This document shows, in pieces, positions 1-9,178 of a stretch of 64,000 nt of DNA. The notes under the pieces were generated by a model that was given only the letters and a program-made list of their open reading frames with translations, did not search any database and had not been told where the DNA came from. Within the stretch, counting starts at the first letter, position 1. Every line of letters starts with the position of its first letter. The position numbers and the translations under genes are program-made. The stretch lies in assembly GCF_019303495.1 (NCBI RefSeq), contig NZ_JAEVFI010000007.1, forward strand, positions 1 through 64,000. The letters are read 5' to 3'. This stretch comes from Streptomyces sp. JJ66. Its GTDB lineage: Bacteria; Actinomycetota; Actinomycetes; Streptomycetales; Streptomycetaceae.

Positions 1-172
1 TTCCTTCGGACACCCTTCCAGGCGATCCTCCGGGCGCTTCCCTTCGGTGTCTCCGACACTATCAGAATCATTTTCGCCGATCACATCGGCTGATCCTGAG
101 TGGAATTCGGAGTAGGTCTTGCTCAGCGGAAGATTTTTCCCGCTCACCTCAGCCTATCGGCTTTCAGGCAAC
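1..172 (-). other. Probable 5' leader of a ribosomal RNA operon (partial)
   Basis: Read on the minus strand, this stretch carries the run AGTGTCGGAGACACC followed by GAAGGGAAGCGCCCGGAGG (about 15-60). I recognise this as the leader that precedes 16S rRNA in Streptomyces rrn operons. GTGTC and GACAC (47-51 and 55-59) form a small inverted repeat. A strong promoter lies just upstream on the same strand. The rRNA genes themselves would lie to the left of base 1, so 16S is inferred and not seen. No protein reading frame fits this stretch. Confidence 0.7.
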
Positions 173-178
173 CGTTCA

Positions 179-207
179 AATCTACCTCCCCGCGAGGGCT
201 CCGTCAA
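179..207 (-). promoter_or_regulatory. Strong housekeeping promoter, probably of an rrn operon
   Basis: On the minus strand TTGACG (207-202) and TAGATT (184-179) are separated by exactly 17 nt. This is close to the vegetative sigma factor (HrdB) consensus and typical of Streptomyces rRNA promoters. The start of transcription would fall near 172, reading toward base 1 into the rRNA-type leader. The strength of the match and the leader beyond it support an rRNA operon more than a protein gene. Confidence 0.72.
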
Positions 208-271
208 GGGTTCCCCGTGGGCGGAGATGACCATAGCAGCAGACCGGCGTCCGGTGCACATCCGGCCGGTG

Positions 272-1279
272 TCATGCCGCGGTGGGGACGGAAGCGGCCC
301 GGTCGGCGGCGTCGATGTCGCCCGTCTCGCCCGCGCGGGCCGCGCGTCGGCCAAGGATCAGCACGTACGCGAGGAAGGCGGCCTCGGCCAGGACGCCGAT
401 GGCGATGCGGGCCCACGTGGGCAGGCCGGAGGGCGTGACGAAGCCCTCGATCACGCCCGAGACGAACAGGATGACGGCCAGCCCGATGGCCATGCCGATC
501 GCGGCGCGTCCCTCGGCGGCAAGGGCGTCCCGACGGCTGCGCGGGCCGGGGTCGATGACCGTCCAGCCGAGCCGCAGTCCCGTTCCCGCGGCGACGAAGA
601 CGGCCGTCAGCTCCAGCAGTCCGTGGGGGATCACCAGGCCCAGGAACACGTCGAGGCGTCCCGCTGCGGCCATCAGACCGATGCCAACGCCCAGGTTGGC
701 CATGTTCAGCAACAGGACCCAGAGCACCGGGATGCCCAGGAGGGCGCCGAAGGCGAGGCAGATGGCGACGGCGCGGGCGTTGTTCGTCCACACCTGGGCG
801 GCGAAGGACGCGGCGGGGTTGCTGGAGTAGTACGACTCGTACTCGCCGCCGGGCCGGGTCATCTCCCGCAGCTCCTCGGGCGCGCCGATGACCGCCTGCA
901 CGTCGGGATTCTGCGCGATCCACCAGCCGATCACGGCGGCCAGCAGCAGGGACAACACCGCGGCTGGGGCCCACCAGTGCAGGGTGCGGTAGACGGCGGC
1001 GGGGAAACCGGCGGTGAGGAAGTGGCCCGCGTCGCGCCAGGAGGAGCGGCGTGGGCTGGTGACGGCGCTGCGGGCGCGGGCGACGAGTGTGGTCAGGCGC
1101 GCGGTGAGCACCGGGTCGGGGGCGCTGGCCTGGAGCTGGGACAGGTGGGTCGCGGTGCGCTGGTAGAGGGTGACGAGTTCATCCGCCTCGGCGCCGGTGC
1201 GCGGGCGCCTGCGGCGCAGCAGCTCCTGCAGCCGGTCCCATTCGGCCCGGTGCGTGGTGACGAAGACGTCGAGGTCCAT
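272..1279 (-). CDS. SpoIIM-family (stage II sporulation protein M) membrane protein
   Basis: A 335-residue multi-pass membrane protein. After a charged cytoplasmic N-terminus of about 100 residues come hydrophobic segments near 103-121, 168-195, 218-236, 261-280 and 290-309. The run IPHGLLELTAVF (217-228) and the later VIEGFVTPS (276-284) are the conserved signature of the SpoIIM/DUF95 family. The ATG at 1279 begins MDLDVFVTTHRAEW, the usual family N-terminus; the frame extends upstream only as low-complexity Arg/Pro sequence. In Bacillus SpoIIM helps engulfment, but actinomycete members are found apart from that machinery and their role is unknown. It is divergent from the RDD gene, 86 bp away, a pairing often seen in streptomycetes. 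Confidence 0.85.
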   Translation of the reverse strand: MDLDVFVTTHRAEWDRLQELLRRRRPRTGAEADELVTLYQRTATHLSQLQASAPDPVLTARLTTLVARARSAVTSPRRSSWRDAGHFLTAGFPAAVYRTLHWWAPAAVLSLLLAAVIGWWIAQNPDVQAVIGAPEELREMTRPGGEYESYYSSNPAASFAAQVWTNNARAVAICLAFGALLGIPVLWVLLLNMANLGVGIGLMAAAGRLDVFLGLVIPHGLLELTAVFVAAGTGLRLGWTVIDPGPRSRRDALAAEGRAAIGMAIGLAVILFVSGVIEGFVTPSGLPTWARIAIGVLAEAAFLAYVLILGRRAARAGETGDIDAADRAASVPTAA

Positions 1280-1365
1280 GAGGAGAGCTTCGCAGAGACA
1301 CCGGCGTGGCGGGGCGCCCGGGCCGGTCGGCACACTGTTCATATGACTGGAGAGGGGACGTAACG

Positions 1366-2298
1366 GTGAGCGAACTGGTGACGGGGGATGCGGTGGTGCT
1401 CGGGCTGCGGCCCGCCCGGCTGCCGAGCCGGGCGCTGGCCGTCGGCATCGATCTGGTGGTGCTGTTCGCCGTCTACCTCCTGCTCTCCTTCTGGATGCTG
1501 ACGGCCGTCGGCTCGCTGGACCAGGCGGCGCTCGCGGCCGTGGTCGTGGCGTTGGGGTTGCTGGTGCTCGTGGGCGTCCCGGTGCTGGTCGAGACGCTGT
1601 CGCACGGGCGCTCGCTGGGGAAGCTGGCGTGCGGACTGCGCGTGGTGCGGGTGGACGGCGGACCCATCCGGTTCCGGCACGCGCTGGTGCGCGGGCTGCT
1701 GGGGTTCGTGGAAGTCCTGATGACGCTGGGCATGGTGGCGTGCGTGGCCTCGCTGGTCTCAGCGCGGGGCCGACGGCTGGGCGACGTCTTCGCCGGGACG
1801 CTCGTCGTCCGCGAACGCGTACCCGTGCCACAGCAGGCTCCCCCCGTGATGCCGCCACCTCCGTGGCTGGCCGGGTACTTCGCCGAGCTGGATCTGTCCC
1901 GGGTGCCGGACGGGCTGTGGCTGACGGTGCGGCAGTACGTAGCGCGGGCGGGGCACTTCGATCCGCAGGCGGGGGCGGCCATGGCCGAGCGACTGGCGGG
2001 CGACGTGGTCGCGCTGACGGGAACGGCACCACCGCAAGGCGTGCCCGCGCTCGGCTACCTGATGGGAGTGCTGGCCGAGCGGCAGGTCCGGGAAGCACGG
2101 CGGCTCCCGGGGGCGAGCGCGCAGGGGCCGGTGCCCGTGCCCGGTGCGGGGACCGTCACGTCACCGGCGGCGGGGAGGGCGCCGGAGCTGTCCCCGTCCA
2201 CGCCCGGCCCTGCTCAGTCAGCACCCCAGCCTGCGCCTGCGGCGCCGCCGGTCCCCCAGCGGAAGGGCGGCGGTGCGGGGTTCGTACCGCCCGCGTGA
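1366..2298 (+). CDS. RDD-family membrane protein
   Basis: The GTG at 1366 has a GGAGAGGGG element just upstream and begins VSELVTGDAVVLGLRPARLP, giving 310 residues. The RDD domain covers about 16-150: an Arg at the start of helix 1 (SRALAVGIDLVV, 21-32), a second long hydrophobic segment near 53-75, a third near 108-131, and the closing GDVFAGTLVV (139-148). The remainder is cytoplasmic and ends in a Pro/Ala-rich tail. RDD proteins are thought to be transporters or envelope-associated proteins, and the exact substrate is unknown. The partner SpoIIM-like gene is transcribed divergently. An in-frame start further upstream (1306) gives sequence unlike the family. Confidence 0.85.
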   Translation: MSELVTGDAVVLGLRPARLPSRALAVGIDLVVLFAVYLLLSFWMLTAVGSLDQAALAAVVVALGLLVLVGVPVLVETLSHGRSLGKLACGLRVVRVDGGPIRFRHALVRGLLGFVEVLMTLGMVACVASLVSARGRRLGDVFAGTLVVRERVPVPQQAPPVMPPPPWLAGYFAELDLSRVPDGLWLTVRQYVARAGHFDPQAGAAMAERLAGDVVALTGTAPPQGVPALGYLMGVLAERQVREARRLPGASAQGPVPVPGAGTVTSPAAGRAPELSPSTPGPAQSAPQPAPAAPPVPQRKGGGAGFVPPA

Positions 2299-2389
2299 GC
2301 GGACCGGTCCGCGCGGCGCGGGCTGAGCGCTCGCGGCGGGACCGACGGCCTTGGGTGGGGCGCGCGGGAAGACGCGCGGGATCAGCGGG

Positions 2390-3004
2390 TCAGTCGAACT
2401 GGGAGGGCGGCGACTCCAGGTCCTCCAGTTCCACACCGGGAGCGGCGAGGACGACATCGCCCGCGAGGTGCACGGTGTGCTGCTCACCGGTTTGCAGGTC
2501 GCTGACCTGGTACTCGTCCGCGATCAGGGGGGCACTGTCAGTGGCGTGTGCTTCGCTGCTCACCAGTGACCAGGCCTGATCGACGGTACGCGGGGCGAGT
2601 ACGGGAGGGGCGAAAGTGACGAGGCGGACGCGGGTGGGTGCGGCGCCCCGGGCTGGGCGCAGGAGCCGGGCGGTGGCGACGAGGAAGGCCGGGGAGACAC
2701 CGGTGAAGGCGTGTGCGGCGGCGTTGCCTTCCTGGGCGTGGTCGCCGCCGGGATCGCTGCGGACCCAGGTGAGGCCGTCCACGGCGGCGCCGCGGATCTG
2801 CCAGTGGGCGGCGGCGAGCTGGAGACGCAGGGGGCGGCCGAGGGTGTCCAGCGTCAGATCGACGGAGCCCGCGGGGGCTCCGGAGGGGGAGGTGAGCTGG
2901 GAGACGTAGCGCCAGCCGGAGGGGCCGGTAGCGCACTGGAAGTGTTCGTCGCCGAGAGGGGTGTGGTCGTGGGGATCGAAGAGCGAGTAGCGGCCGCGGG
3001 GCAT
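2390..3004 (-). CDS. Conserved hypothetical protein downstream of ahcY
   Basis: A 204-residue soluble protein I cannot assign to a named family. It begins MPRGRYSLFDPHDHTPLG and ends with an acidic tail (LEDLESPPSQFD). There are no membrane segments or signal peptide. The alternation of short hydrophobic and polar stretches suggests a mostly beta fold of the kind seen in lipid- or ligand-binding barrels, but that is inference. It lies on the same strand as ahcY, 142 bp after it and beyond a strong hairpin, so it probably has its own promoter or depends on read-through. Codon use matches its neighbours. Confidence 0.7.
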   Translation of the reverse strand: MPRGRYSLFDPHDHTPLGDEHFQCATGPSGWRYVSQLTSPSGAPAGSVDLTLDTLGRPLRLQLAAAHWQIRGAAVDGLTWVRSDPGGDHAQEGNAAAHAFTGVSPAFLVATARLLRPARGAAPTRVRLVTFAPPVLAPRTVDQAWSLVSSEAHATDSAPLIADEYQVSDLQTGEQHTVHLAGDVVLAAPGVELEDLESPPSQFD

Positions 3005-3109
3005 GGTGGGTCCTCGATACGGCGGGCCCCCGTCGCCCGGGGCGCGGGCGGCGGGGGCCGGAGGCCGACTGCGGTGCGCTGATCAGCGGGAGATCAGGTG
3101 CGGGTTTCC

Positions 3110-3131
3110 CGTGCGGGTCCCGGGACCCGCA
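3110..3131 (-). terminator. Hairpin after ahcY
   Basis: GTGCGGGTCCC (3110-3120) is followed immediately by its exact complement GGGACCCGCAC (3121-3131). The RNA can form a stem of about nine G/C-rich pairs closed by a four-base loop. It sits 16 nt past the ahcY stop codon on the minus strand. There is no U-run, which is normal for actinomycete terminators. Confidence 0.6.
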
Positions 3132-3146
3132 CCGGATCGGCTGGGA

Positions 3147-4707
<1,561 letters not shown>

Positions 4708-4821
4708 GTCCCTGGCCGCAGCGCAGTCCGTCGGAGGCCCTCTCTCCCTCGGCCGCCCCGCTCTGCGGGACGCCCGACCGCCATCAGCAGCGACGTCTGT
4801 GCGGTAACGAATCTACACCGT

Positions 4822-6054
4822 TCACCCCGTCGGCCGAACGGTCCCGGGGGCGGGGGTGACGGCCACGGTGGCGCGGAAGAGGGTACCGTCGCCTGCCGCG
4901 TGCACGGTCAAACCCGCGCGGACGTAGGCGGACTGGCCGCGCCCCAGCGTCAGTTCGCGCGCGTCGGCGTCCCGCAGCGTGACGGAGCCGGCGGTGCACA
5001 GCAGGATCTGCGCGGCCGGTGCGGTCAGGGAGCGGGGAGCGGCGCCGGCGGGGAGGACGTGCCGGGAGAGGCGGAACTCGTCGGCCGGTGTGTCGTACAC
5101 CTCGTCGCCGGTGCCGTCGTCCTCAGGGCGCAGCACCTCAAGGTCGCGGGGTGCGAAGCGGACGATACGCAGCAGTTCGGGCACGTCCACGTGTTTGGGG
5201 GTGAAGCCGCAGCGCAGCACGTTGTCGGAGTTGGCCATCAGCTCGACGCCGAGCCCGCTGAGGTAGGCGTGCGGCACGCCCGCGTCCAGGTACAGGGCCT
5301 CACCGGGCTGGAGCCGGACGTGGTGCAGGAGCAGGGCGGCGAGGAAGCCGGGGTCGCCGGGGTGGTGGTGTGCGGCGGCGGCGCAGGCCGCGTAGGCGGC
5401 GGCGTGCGGCCCGCCGGCGGAGGCGAGGCGTTCGGCGGCGGTGACGGCCTCGGTGACGGCGGGCGCGATCTCGGCGCGGTCGGCGGACAGCACGGCGGTC
5501 AGCAGCTCGCGCAGTGCGGCGTCCTCGGGATGGGCGTGCAGCAGGTCGGCGTAGGGCTTGAGGGCGTCGATGTCGAGGGCGGCGAGGAGTTCGGCGGCCT
5601 CGTCGGCGCGGCGGAAGCCGCACAGGCCCTCGAACGGGGTGAGGGCGCACAGCAGCTCGGGCTTGTGGTGGGCGTCCTTGTAGTTGCGGTGCGGCGCGTC
5701 GGCGGGGAGGCCCGCGGCCTCTTCGGCGGCGTAGCCCGCGGCGGCCTGCTCGCGGTCGGGGTGGACCTGGAGCGAGAGCGGTACGGCGGCGGCCAGCACC
5801 TTGAACAGGAACGGCAGCCGGGGCCCGAACGCTTCGACGCAGGCGGCGCCCAGTTCGCCCACCGGGTCGGCGGCGATGACGTCGGACAGGGGCTGCGGCC
5901 CGGCCCCGCGGTCGATGCGGGAGGGTGCGCCGGGGTGGGCACCCATCCACAGTTCGGCCTGCGGCTGGCCGGTGGGTTCGACGCCCAGCAGTTCGGGCAG
6001 GGCCGTCAGCGAGCCCCAGGCGTAGGGGCGCACGGTGTTGGTGAGACGGTCCAT
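4822..6054 (-). CDS. manA: Mannose-6-phosphate isomerase, type I
   Basis: Interconverts fructose 6-phosphate and mannose 6-phosphate, the entry point to GDP-mannose. The 410-residue cupin enzyme shows the expected zinc and active-site stretches: LQVHPDREQA (near 95-105), HKPELLCALTPFEGLCGF (near 128-145) and the signature DAGVPHAYLSGLGVELMANS (near 255-275). ATG 6054 is preceded by GGAGGAA and begins MDRLTNTVRPYAWGS, a typical start. It follows the SIS-domain gene by 87 bp on the same strand. With manB upstream it supplies mannose 1-phosphate for GDP-mannose, phosphatidylinositol mannosides and protein mannosylation; that link is from known actinomycete physiology. Confidence 0.95.
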   Translation of the reverse strand: MDRLTNTVRPYAWGSLTALPELLGVEPTGQPQAELWMGAHPGAPSRIDRGAGPQPLSDVIAADPVGELGAACVEAFGPRLPFLFKVLAAAVPLSLQVHPDREQAAAGYAAEEAAGLPADAPHRNYKDAHHKPELLCALTPFEGLCGFRRADEAAELLAALDIDALKPYADLLHAHPEDAALRELLTAVLSADRAEIAPAVTEAVTAAERLASAGGPHAAAYAACAAAAHHHPGDPGFLAALLLHHVRLQPGEALYLDAGVPHAYLSGLGVELMANSDNVLRCGFTPKHVDVPELLRIVRFAPRDLEVLRPEDDGTGDEVYDTPADEFRLSRHVLPAGAAPRSLTAPAAQILLCTAGSVTLRDADARELTLGRGQSAYVRAGLTVHAAGDGTLFRATVAVTPAPGTVRPTG

Positions 6055-6141
6055 GGGGCGTTCCTCCGCGAGTGTCGAACGGGCCCCGACCGGGAGGTCC
6101 GCAGCGTATCCGGACGGCTGGCCGTGGGCGACGGGCCAGAC

Positions 6142-7350
6142 TTACGCGTCGGCGGTGAGCGCGAGGTAAACCGCCGCGAAATCGGTGGTGGCCAGCAGGT
6201 CGGCGGCGGCCTGCACGGGGCTGCTGCCCTCGGCGGGTTCCAGCTCGCTGAGCCCGGTGTCGTGCGCGTACGCCAGCTCGCGCGCGGCGGGTGCGGCCGA
6301 ATCCCCGGCGGCCCCGGCAGCCCCGGTGAAGGTGGCATCGCGCAGGAGGAGGACGCGGGCGCGCAGGGGTTCGGGCTCCTCCACGCGGTCGCGGAAGAAG
6401 TCGTCGGGCTCGCTCGCTGTGGCGGCGAAGGCACCGGCGAGCAGGGCCCCGTGCACGGTGAGCGCTTCGGGGAGTTCGGCGGCGACGGCGGGGCGGCCGG
6501 GCACGGCGGCCAGCACGGTGGTGAAGTGGCGGGCGGCGGCGTGGGCGATCGGGCCTTCGCTCCACAGCAGGGGCAGCGCCTCGGCCAGTTCGACGGCGAG
6601 TGTCTTGGCCGGGTTGGCGTAGGTGGGGACGGCCGGGCCACAGCGTCCGGCGATGTCGTCGAGCCGGGTGGCCAGGGCCTCGATCGCCTCCGGCGGGACG
6701 TCGGCGAGGTCCAGGCGGTCGGCGAGGACGAGCAGCGGGGTGAGCAGCGCCCACAGGGTGCCGGGGACGACGGGACGGGCGGCGGGGCCAAGGAGCCCGA
6801 CGGCCTCGTCGGTGACGGCGCCGGGTCCGGCTTCGGCGGCCGAACCGGGCGGGGTGGCGCCCTGGGCGATGGGCACCGTCAGGCCGTGGGTGCCGCTGAC
6901 CGTCTCCGCGAGCGGGGCACCGGCCGGGCTGACGGCGACGACGGTGCAGCCGCGCCGGTACGCCTGCTCGACCAGGGCGGTGAGCCCGGCCTCGGTGCCG
7001 TCCGGGGTGACGACGAGCAGCAGGTCCAGCGGCCCTGCCCAGCCCGGCAGCGCCCAGCGCAGGGCGGGCGGGGCGCCGCTCGCCCCGGTCGGTCGCAGCA
7101 GGGCGACGGGGACGACGCCGTGGCTGAAAGCGGCCAGCAGGTCCGCGGCGCATCCGGCGACCGGCCCGGGCCCGGCGACCAGCAGGCCGCGCGGCCTGCC
7201 GTCGGGGCGCAGCGCGGTCAGGCCCGCCTCGGTGGCGAGCCGGGCGGCGGTGCGGACGCGGGCGCCCGCCTCGGCGGTGCCGCGCAGCAGCGCGTGGTGG
7301 TCGGCGCGGGCCAGCGCGTCGGCGTCGTCGAGCAGCGACTCGTCCAGCAT
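6142..7350 (-). CDS. SIS-domain (sugar isomerase-like) protein
   Basis: A 402-residue cytosolic protein starting MLDESLLDDADALARADHHA. A two-domain SIS fold is suggested by LLVAGPGPVAGCAADLLAAF followed by a beta strand and LDLLLVVTPDGTEAG (about 55-125). The C-terminal half keeps the bifunctional phosphoglucose/phosphomannose isomerase-like layout. SIS domains bind phosphosugars, and neighbours manA and manB point to a mannose or glucose phosphate. Whether it still isomerises is unclear. Start ATG 7350 follows GGAGGG and lies 15 nt after the Trm112-like gene stop, so the two are co-transcribed. Together manB, Trm112-like, SIS and manA form a conserved actinobacterial cluster. Confidence 0.85.
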   Translation of the reverse strand: MLDESLLDDADALARADHHALLRGTAEAGARVRTAARLATEAGLTALRPDGRPRGLLVAGPGPVAGCAADLLAAFSHGVVPVALLRPTGASGAPPALRWALPGWAGPLDLLLVVTPDGTEAGLTALVEQAYRRGCTVVAVSPAGAPLAETVSGTHGLTVPIAQGATPPGSAAEAGPGAVTDEAVGLLGPAARPVVPGTLWALLTPLLVLADRLDLADVPPEAIEALATRLDDIAGRCGPAVPTYANPAKTLAVELAEALPLLWSEGPIAHAAARHFTTVLAAVPGRPAVAAELPEALTVHGALLAGAFAATASEPDDFFRDRVEEPEPLRARVLLLRDATFTGAAGAAGDSAAPAARELAYAHDTGLSELEPAEGSSPVQAAADLLATTDFAAVYLALTADA

Positions 7351-7365
7351 GGGGTGCGCCCTCCG

Positions 7366-7548
7366 TCAGGCGGGGCGGCGGGCCTCGTCAACCAGGAGGA
7401 CGGGGATGCCGTCCCGCACGGGGTAGGCCAGGCCACAGCTCTCGCTGGCGCAGACCAGTTCGGTGCCCTCGGCGGACGTCTCCTCCCGCAGCGGGGCGTG
7501 GCACGCCGGGCAGGCGAGGATCTCCAGGAGACCGGCTTCGAGCGGCAT
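7366..7548 (-). CDS. Trm112-family small zinc protein
   Basis: Sixty residues beginning [20 protein letters not shown]. Cysteines at 13, 16, 33 and 38 form the two CxxC-like knuckles of a Trm112/YcaR zinc ribbon, followed by [11 protein letters not shown] (42-52), the family's conserved tail. Eukaryotic and archaeal Trm112 activates methyltransferases; bacterial members sit near many different partners. Here it is sandwiched between manB and the SIS-domain gene, so a partner in this operon is likely. ATG 7548 follows GGAGGGACGTC, a strong ribosome binding site. Confidence 0.88.
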   Translation of the reverse strand: MPLEAGLLEILACPACHAPLREETSAEGTELVCASESCGLAYPVRDGIPVLLVDEARRPA

Positions 7549-7689
7549 GACGTCCCTCCAGCTTGGTTACGGCTGGGGTCAGCCTACCGCCGGTGACCTG
7601 CCGTTCGCCTGCGCTGGCGGCCGTGGGCGGGGCCAGGCGGGGCCGCGTGCCCGGGCCGGGGCGCGGCGCGTCGCGGCGGGCCGCCGGGC

Positions 7690-9048
7690 TCAGGCGCGGA
7701 CGAGGGCCAGCACCTCGTCACGGACGCGGGCGCAGGTGTCGGCGTCGCGGGCCTCGACGTTCAGGCGCAGCAGCGGTTCGGTGTTGGACGCGCGCAGGTT
7801 GAACCACCAGTCGGGCGCGGTGACGGTCAGGCCGTCCAGGTGGTCCAGGGTGACGTCGTCCCGGCCCGCGTAGGCGGCTTCGACGGCGGCGGCCCGGTCC
7901 GCCTGGTCCGCCACCCGGCTGTTGATCTCGCCGGAGGCGGCGTAGCGGTCGTAGGCGGCCACCAGCTGGGACAGCGGGCCGGGCTGCTCACCGAGCGCGG
8001 CCAGCACGTGCAGGGCGGCCAGCATGCCGGTGTCGGCGTTCCAGAAGTCGCGGAAGTAGTAGTGCGCGGAGTGTTCCCCGCCGAAGATCGCGCCCGCCTT
8101 GGCCATCTCCTCCTTGATGAAGGAGTGACCGACGCGGGTGCGCACCGGGGTGCCGCCCGCTTCCTTGACGACCTCCGGCACCGACCAGGAGGTGATGCAG
8201 TTGTGGATCACCGTGCCCCCACCGTGCTTGGCCAGTTCGCGGCTGGCGACCAGCGCGGTGATCGCGGACGGCGAGATGGGCTCGCCCCGCTCGTCCACCA
8301 CGAAGCAGCGGTCGGCGTCGCCGTCGAAGGCCAGGCCGAGGTCGGCGCCGGTGGCGCGGACGCGGGCCTGGAGGTCCACGAGGTTGGCCGGATCCAGCGG
8401 GTTGGCCTCGTGGTTCGGGAAGGTGCCGTCCAGTTCGAAGTACAGCGCGTCCAGCTCGATCGGCAGCCCGTCGAGGACGCTGGGCACGGTGTGGCCGCCC
8501 ATGCCGTTGCCCGCGTCCACCACGACCTTCAGCGGGCGGATCGCGGACAGGTCCACCAGGGTGCGCAGGTGCTCGGCGTAGGCGGTGAGCAGGTCCTGTT
8601 CGGTGACGGTGCCGGGCTCGGCGGCGGTCTGCGGCAGCCCGGTGGCCTGCCACTCCTCCACCAGCGCGCGGATCTCGGCCAGCCCGCTGTCCTGGCCGAC
8701 TGGGGCGGCCCCCGCCCGGCACAGCTTGATGCCGTTGTACTGGGCCGGGTTGTGGCTGGCGGTGAACATCGCGCCGGGGCGGTCGAGGTGGCCGCTGGCG
8801 AAGTAGAGCTGGTCCGTGGAGCACAGGCCGATCAGCGTCACGTCCGCCCCGCGCGAGGCCGCGCCCCGGGCGAACGCCGTGGCCAGCGCCGGGCTGGAGG
8901 GGCGCATGTCGTGGCCGACGACGAGCGGCGTGCGGCCGGTGATCTCGGCGAACGCGGCGCCGAAGAGTTCCACGAGCGGCTCGTCCAGCTGGTCGGGGAC
9001 GGTTCCGCGGACGTCGTAGGCCTTGACGATCTGCGACAGGTCGGGCAC
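7690..9048 (-). CDS. manB: Phosphomannomutase / phosphoglucomutase
   Basis: Converts mannose 6-phosphate to mannose 1-phosphate (and often glucose phosphates). The four alpha-D-phosphohexomutase signatures are present in order: the phosphoserine loop FTASHNPAQYNGIKL, the metal loop DGDADRCF, the sugar-binding GGEHSAHYYF, and the phosphate-binding RASNTEPLLRLNVEA near the C-terminus. The GTG at 9048 begins VPDLSQIVKAYDVRG after AAGGGGAA, giving 452 residues, the normal size; the longer frame upstream overlaps unrelated DNA. It is the first gene of the manB-Trm112-SIS-manA run. The 141 bp after it contain no gene. Confidence 0.95.
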   Translation of the reverse strand: MPDLSQIVKAYDVRGTVPDQLDEPLVELFGAAFAEITGRTPLVVGHDMRPSSPALATAFARGAASRGADVTLIGLCSTDQLYFASGHLDRPGAMFTASHNPAQYNGIKLCRAGAAPVGQDSGLAEIRALVEEWQATGLPQTAAEPGTVTEQDLLTAYAEHLRTLVDLSAIRPLKVVVDAGNGMGGHTVPSVLDGLPIELDALYFELDGTFPNHEANPLDPANLVDLQARVRATGADLGLAFDGDADRCFVVDERGEPISPSAITALVASRELAKHGGGTVIHNCITSWSVPEVVKEAGGTPVRTRVGHSFIKEEMAKAGAIFGGEHSAHYYFRDFWNADTGMLAALHVLAALGEQPGPLSQLVAAYDRYAASGEINSRVADQADRAAAVEAAYAGRDDVTLDHLDGLTVTAPDWWFNLRASNTEPLLRLNVEARDADTCARVRDEVLALVRA

Positions 9049-9178
9049 GGGGTTCCCCTTCGGCGGCGTGGCGGTCGGTGGCGGCCCCAACCTATCGCGC
9101 GTGCGGCGGCGGTGGGACCGGGCCTCCCCCGCAGCGGTGCGGTGGGGCTGATGGGCCGGACACCGGGTGGGGCGGTCG

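Noticed and set aside
119..1363. 414-codon plus-strand frame opposite the SpoIIM-like gene
   Set aside because: Composition is Gly/Asp/Ala/Arg-rich with no recognisable domain; it mirrors the real minus-strand gene in high-GC DNA.
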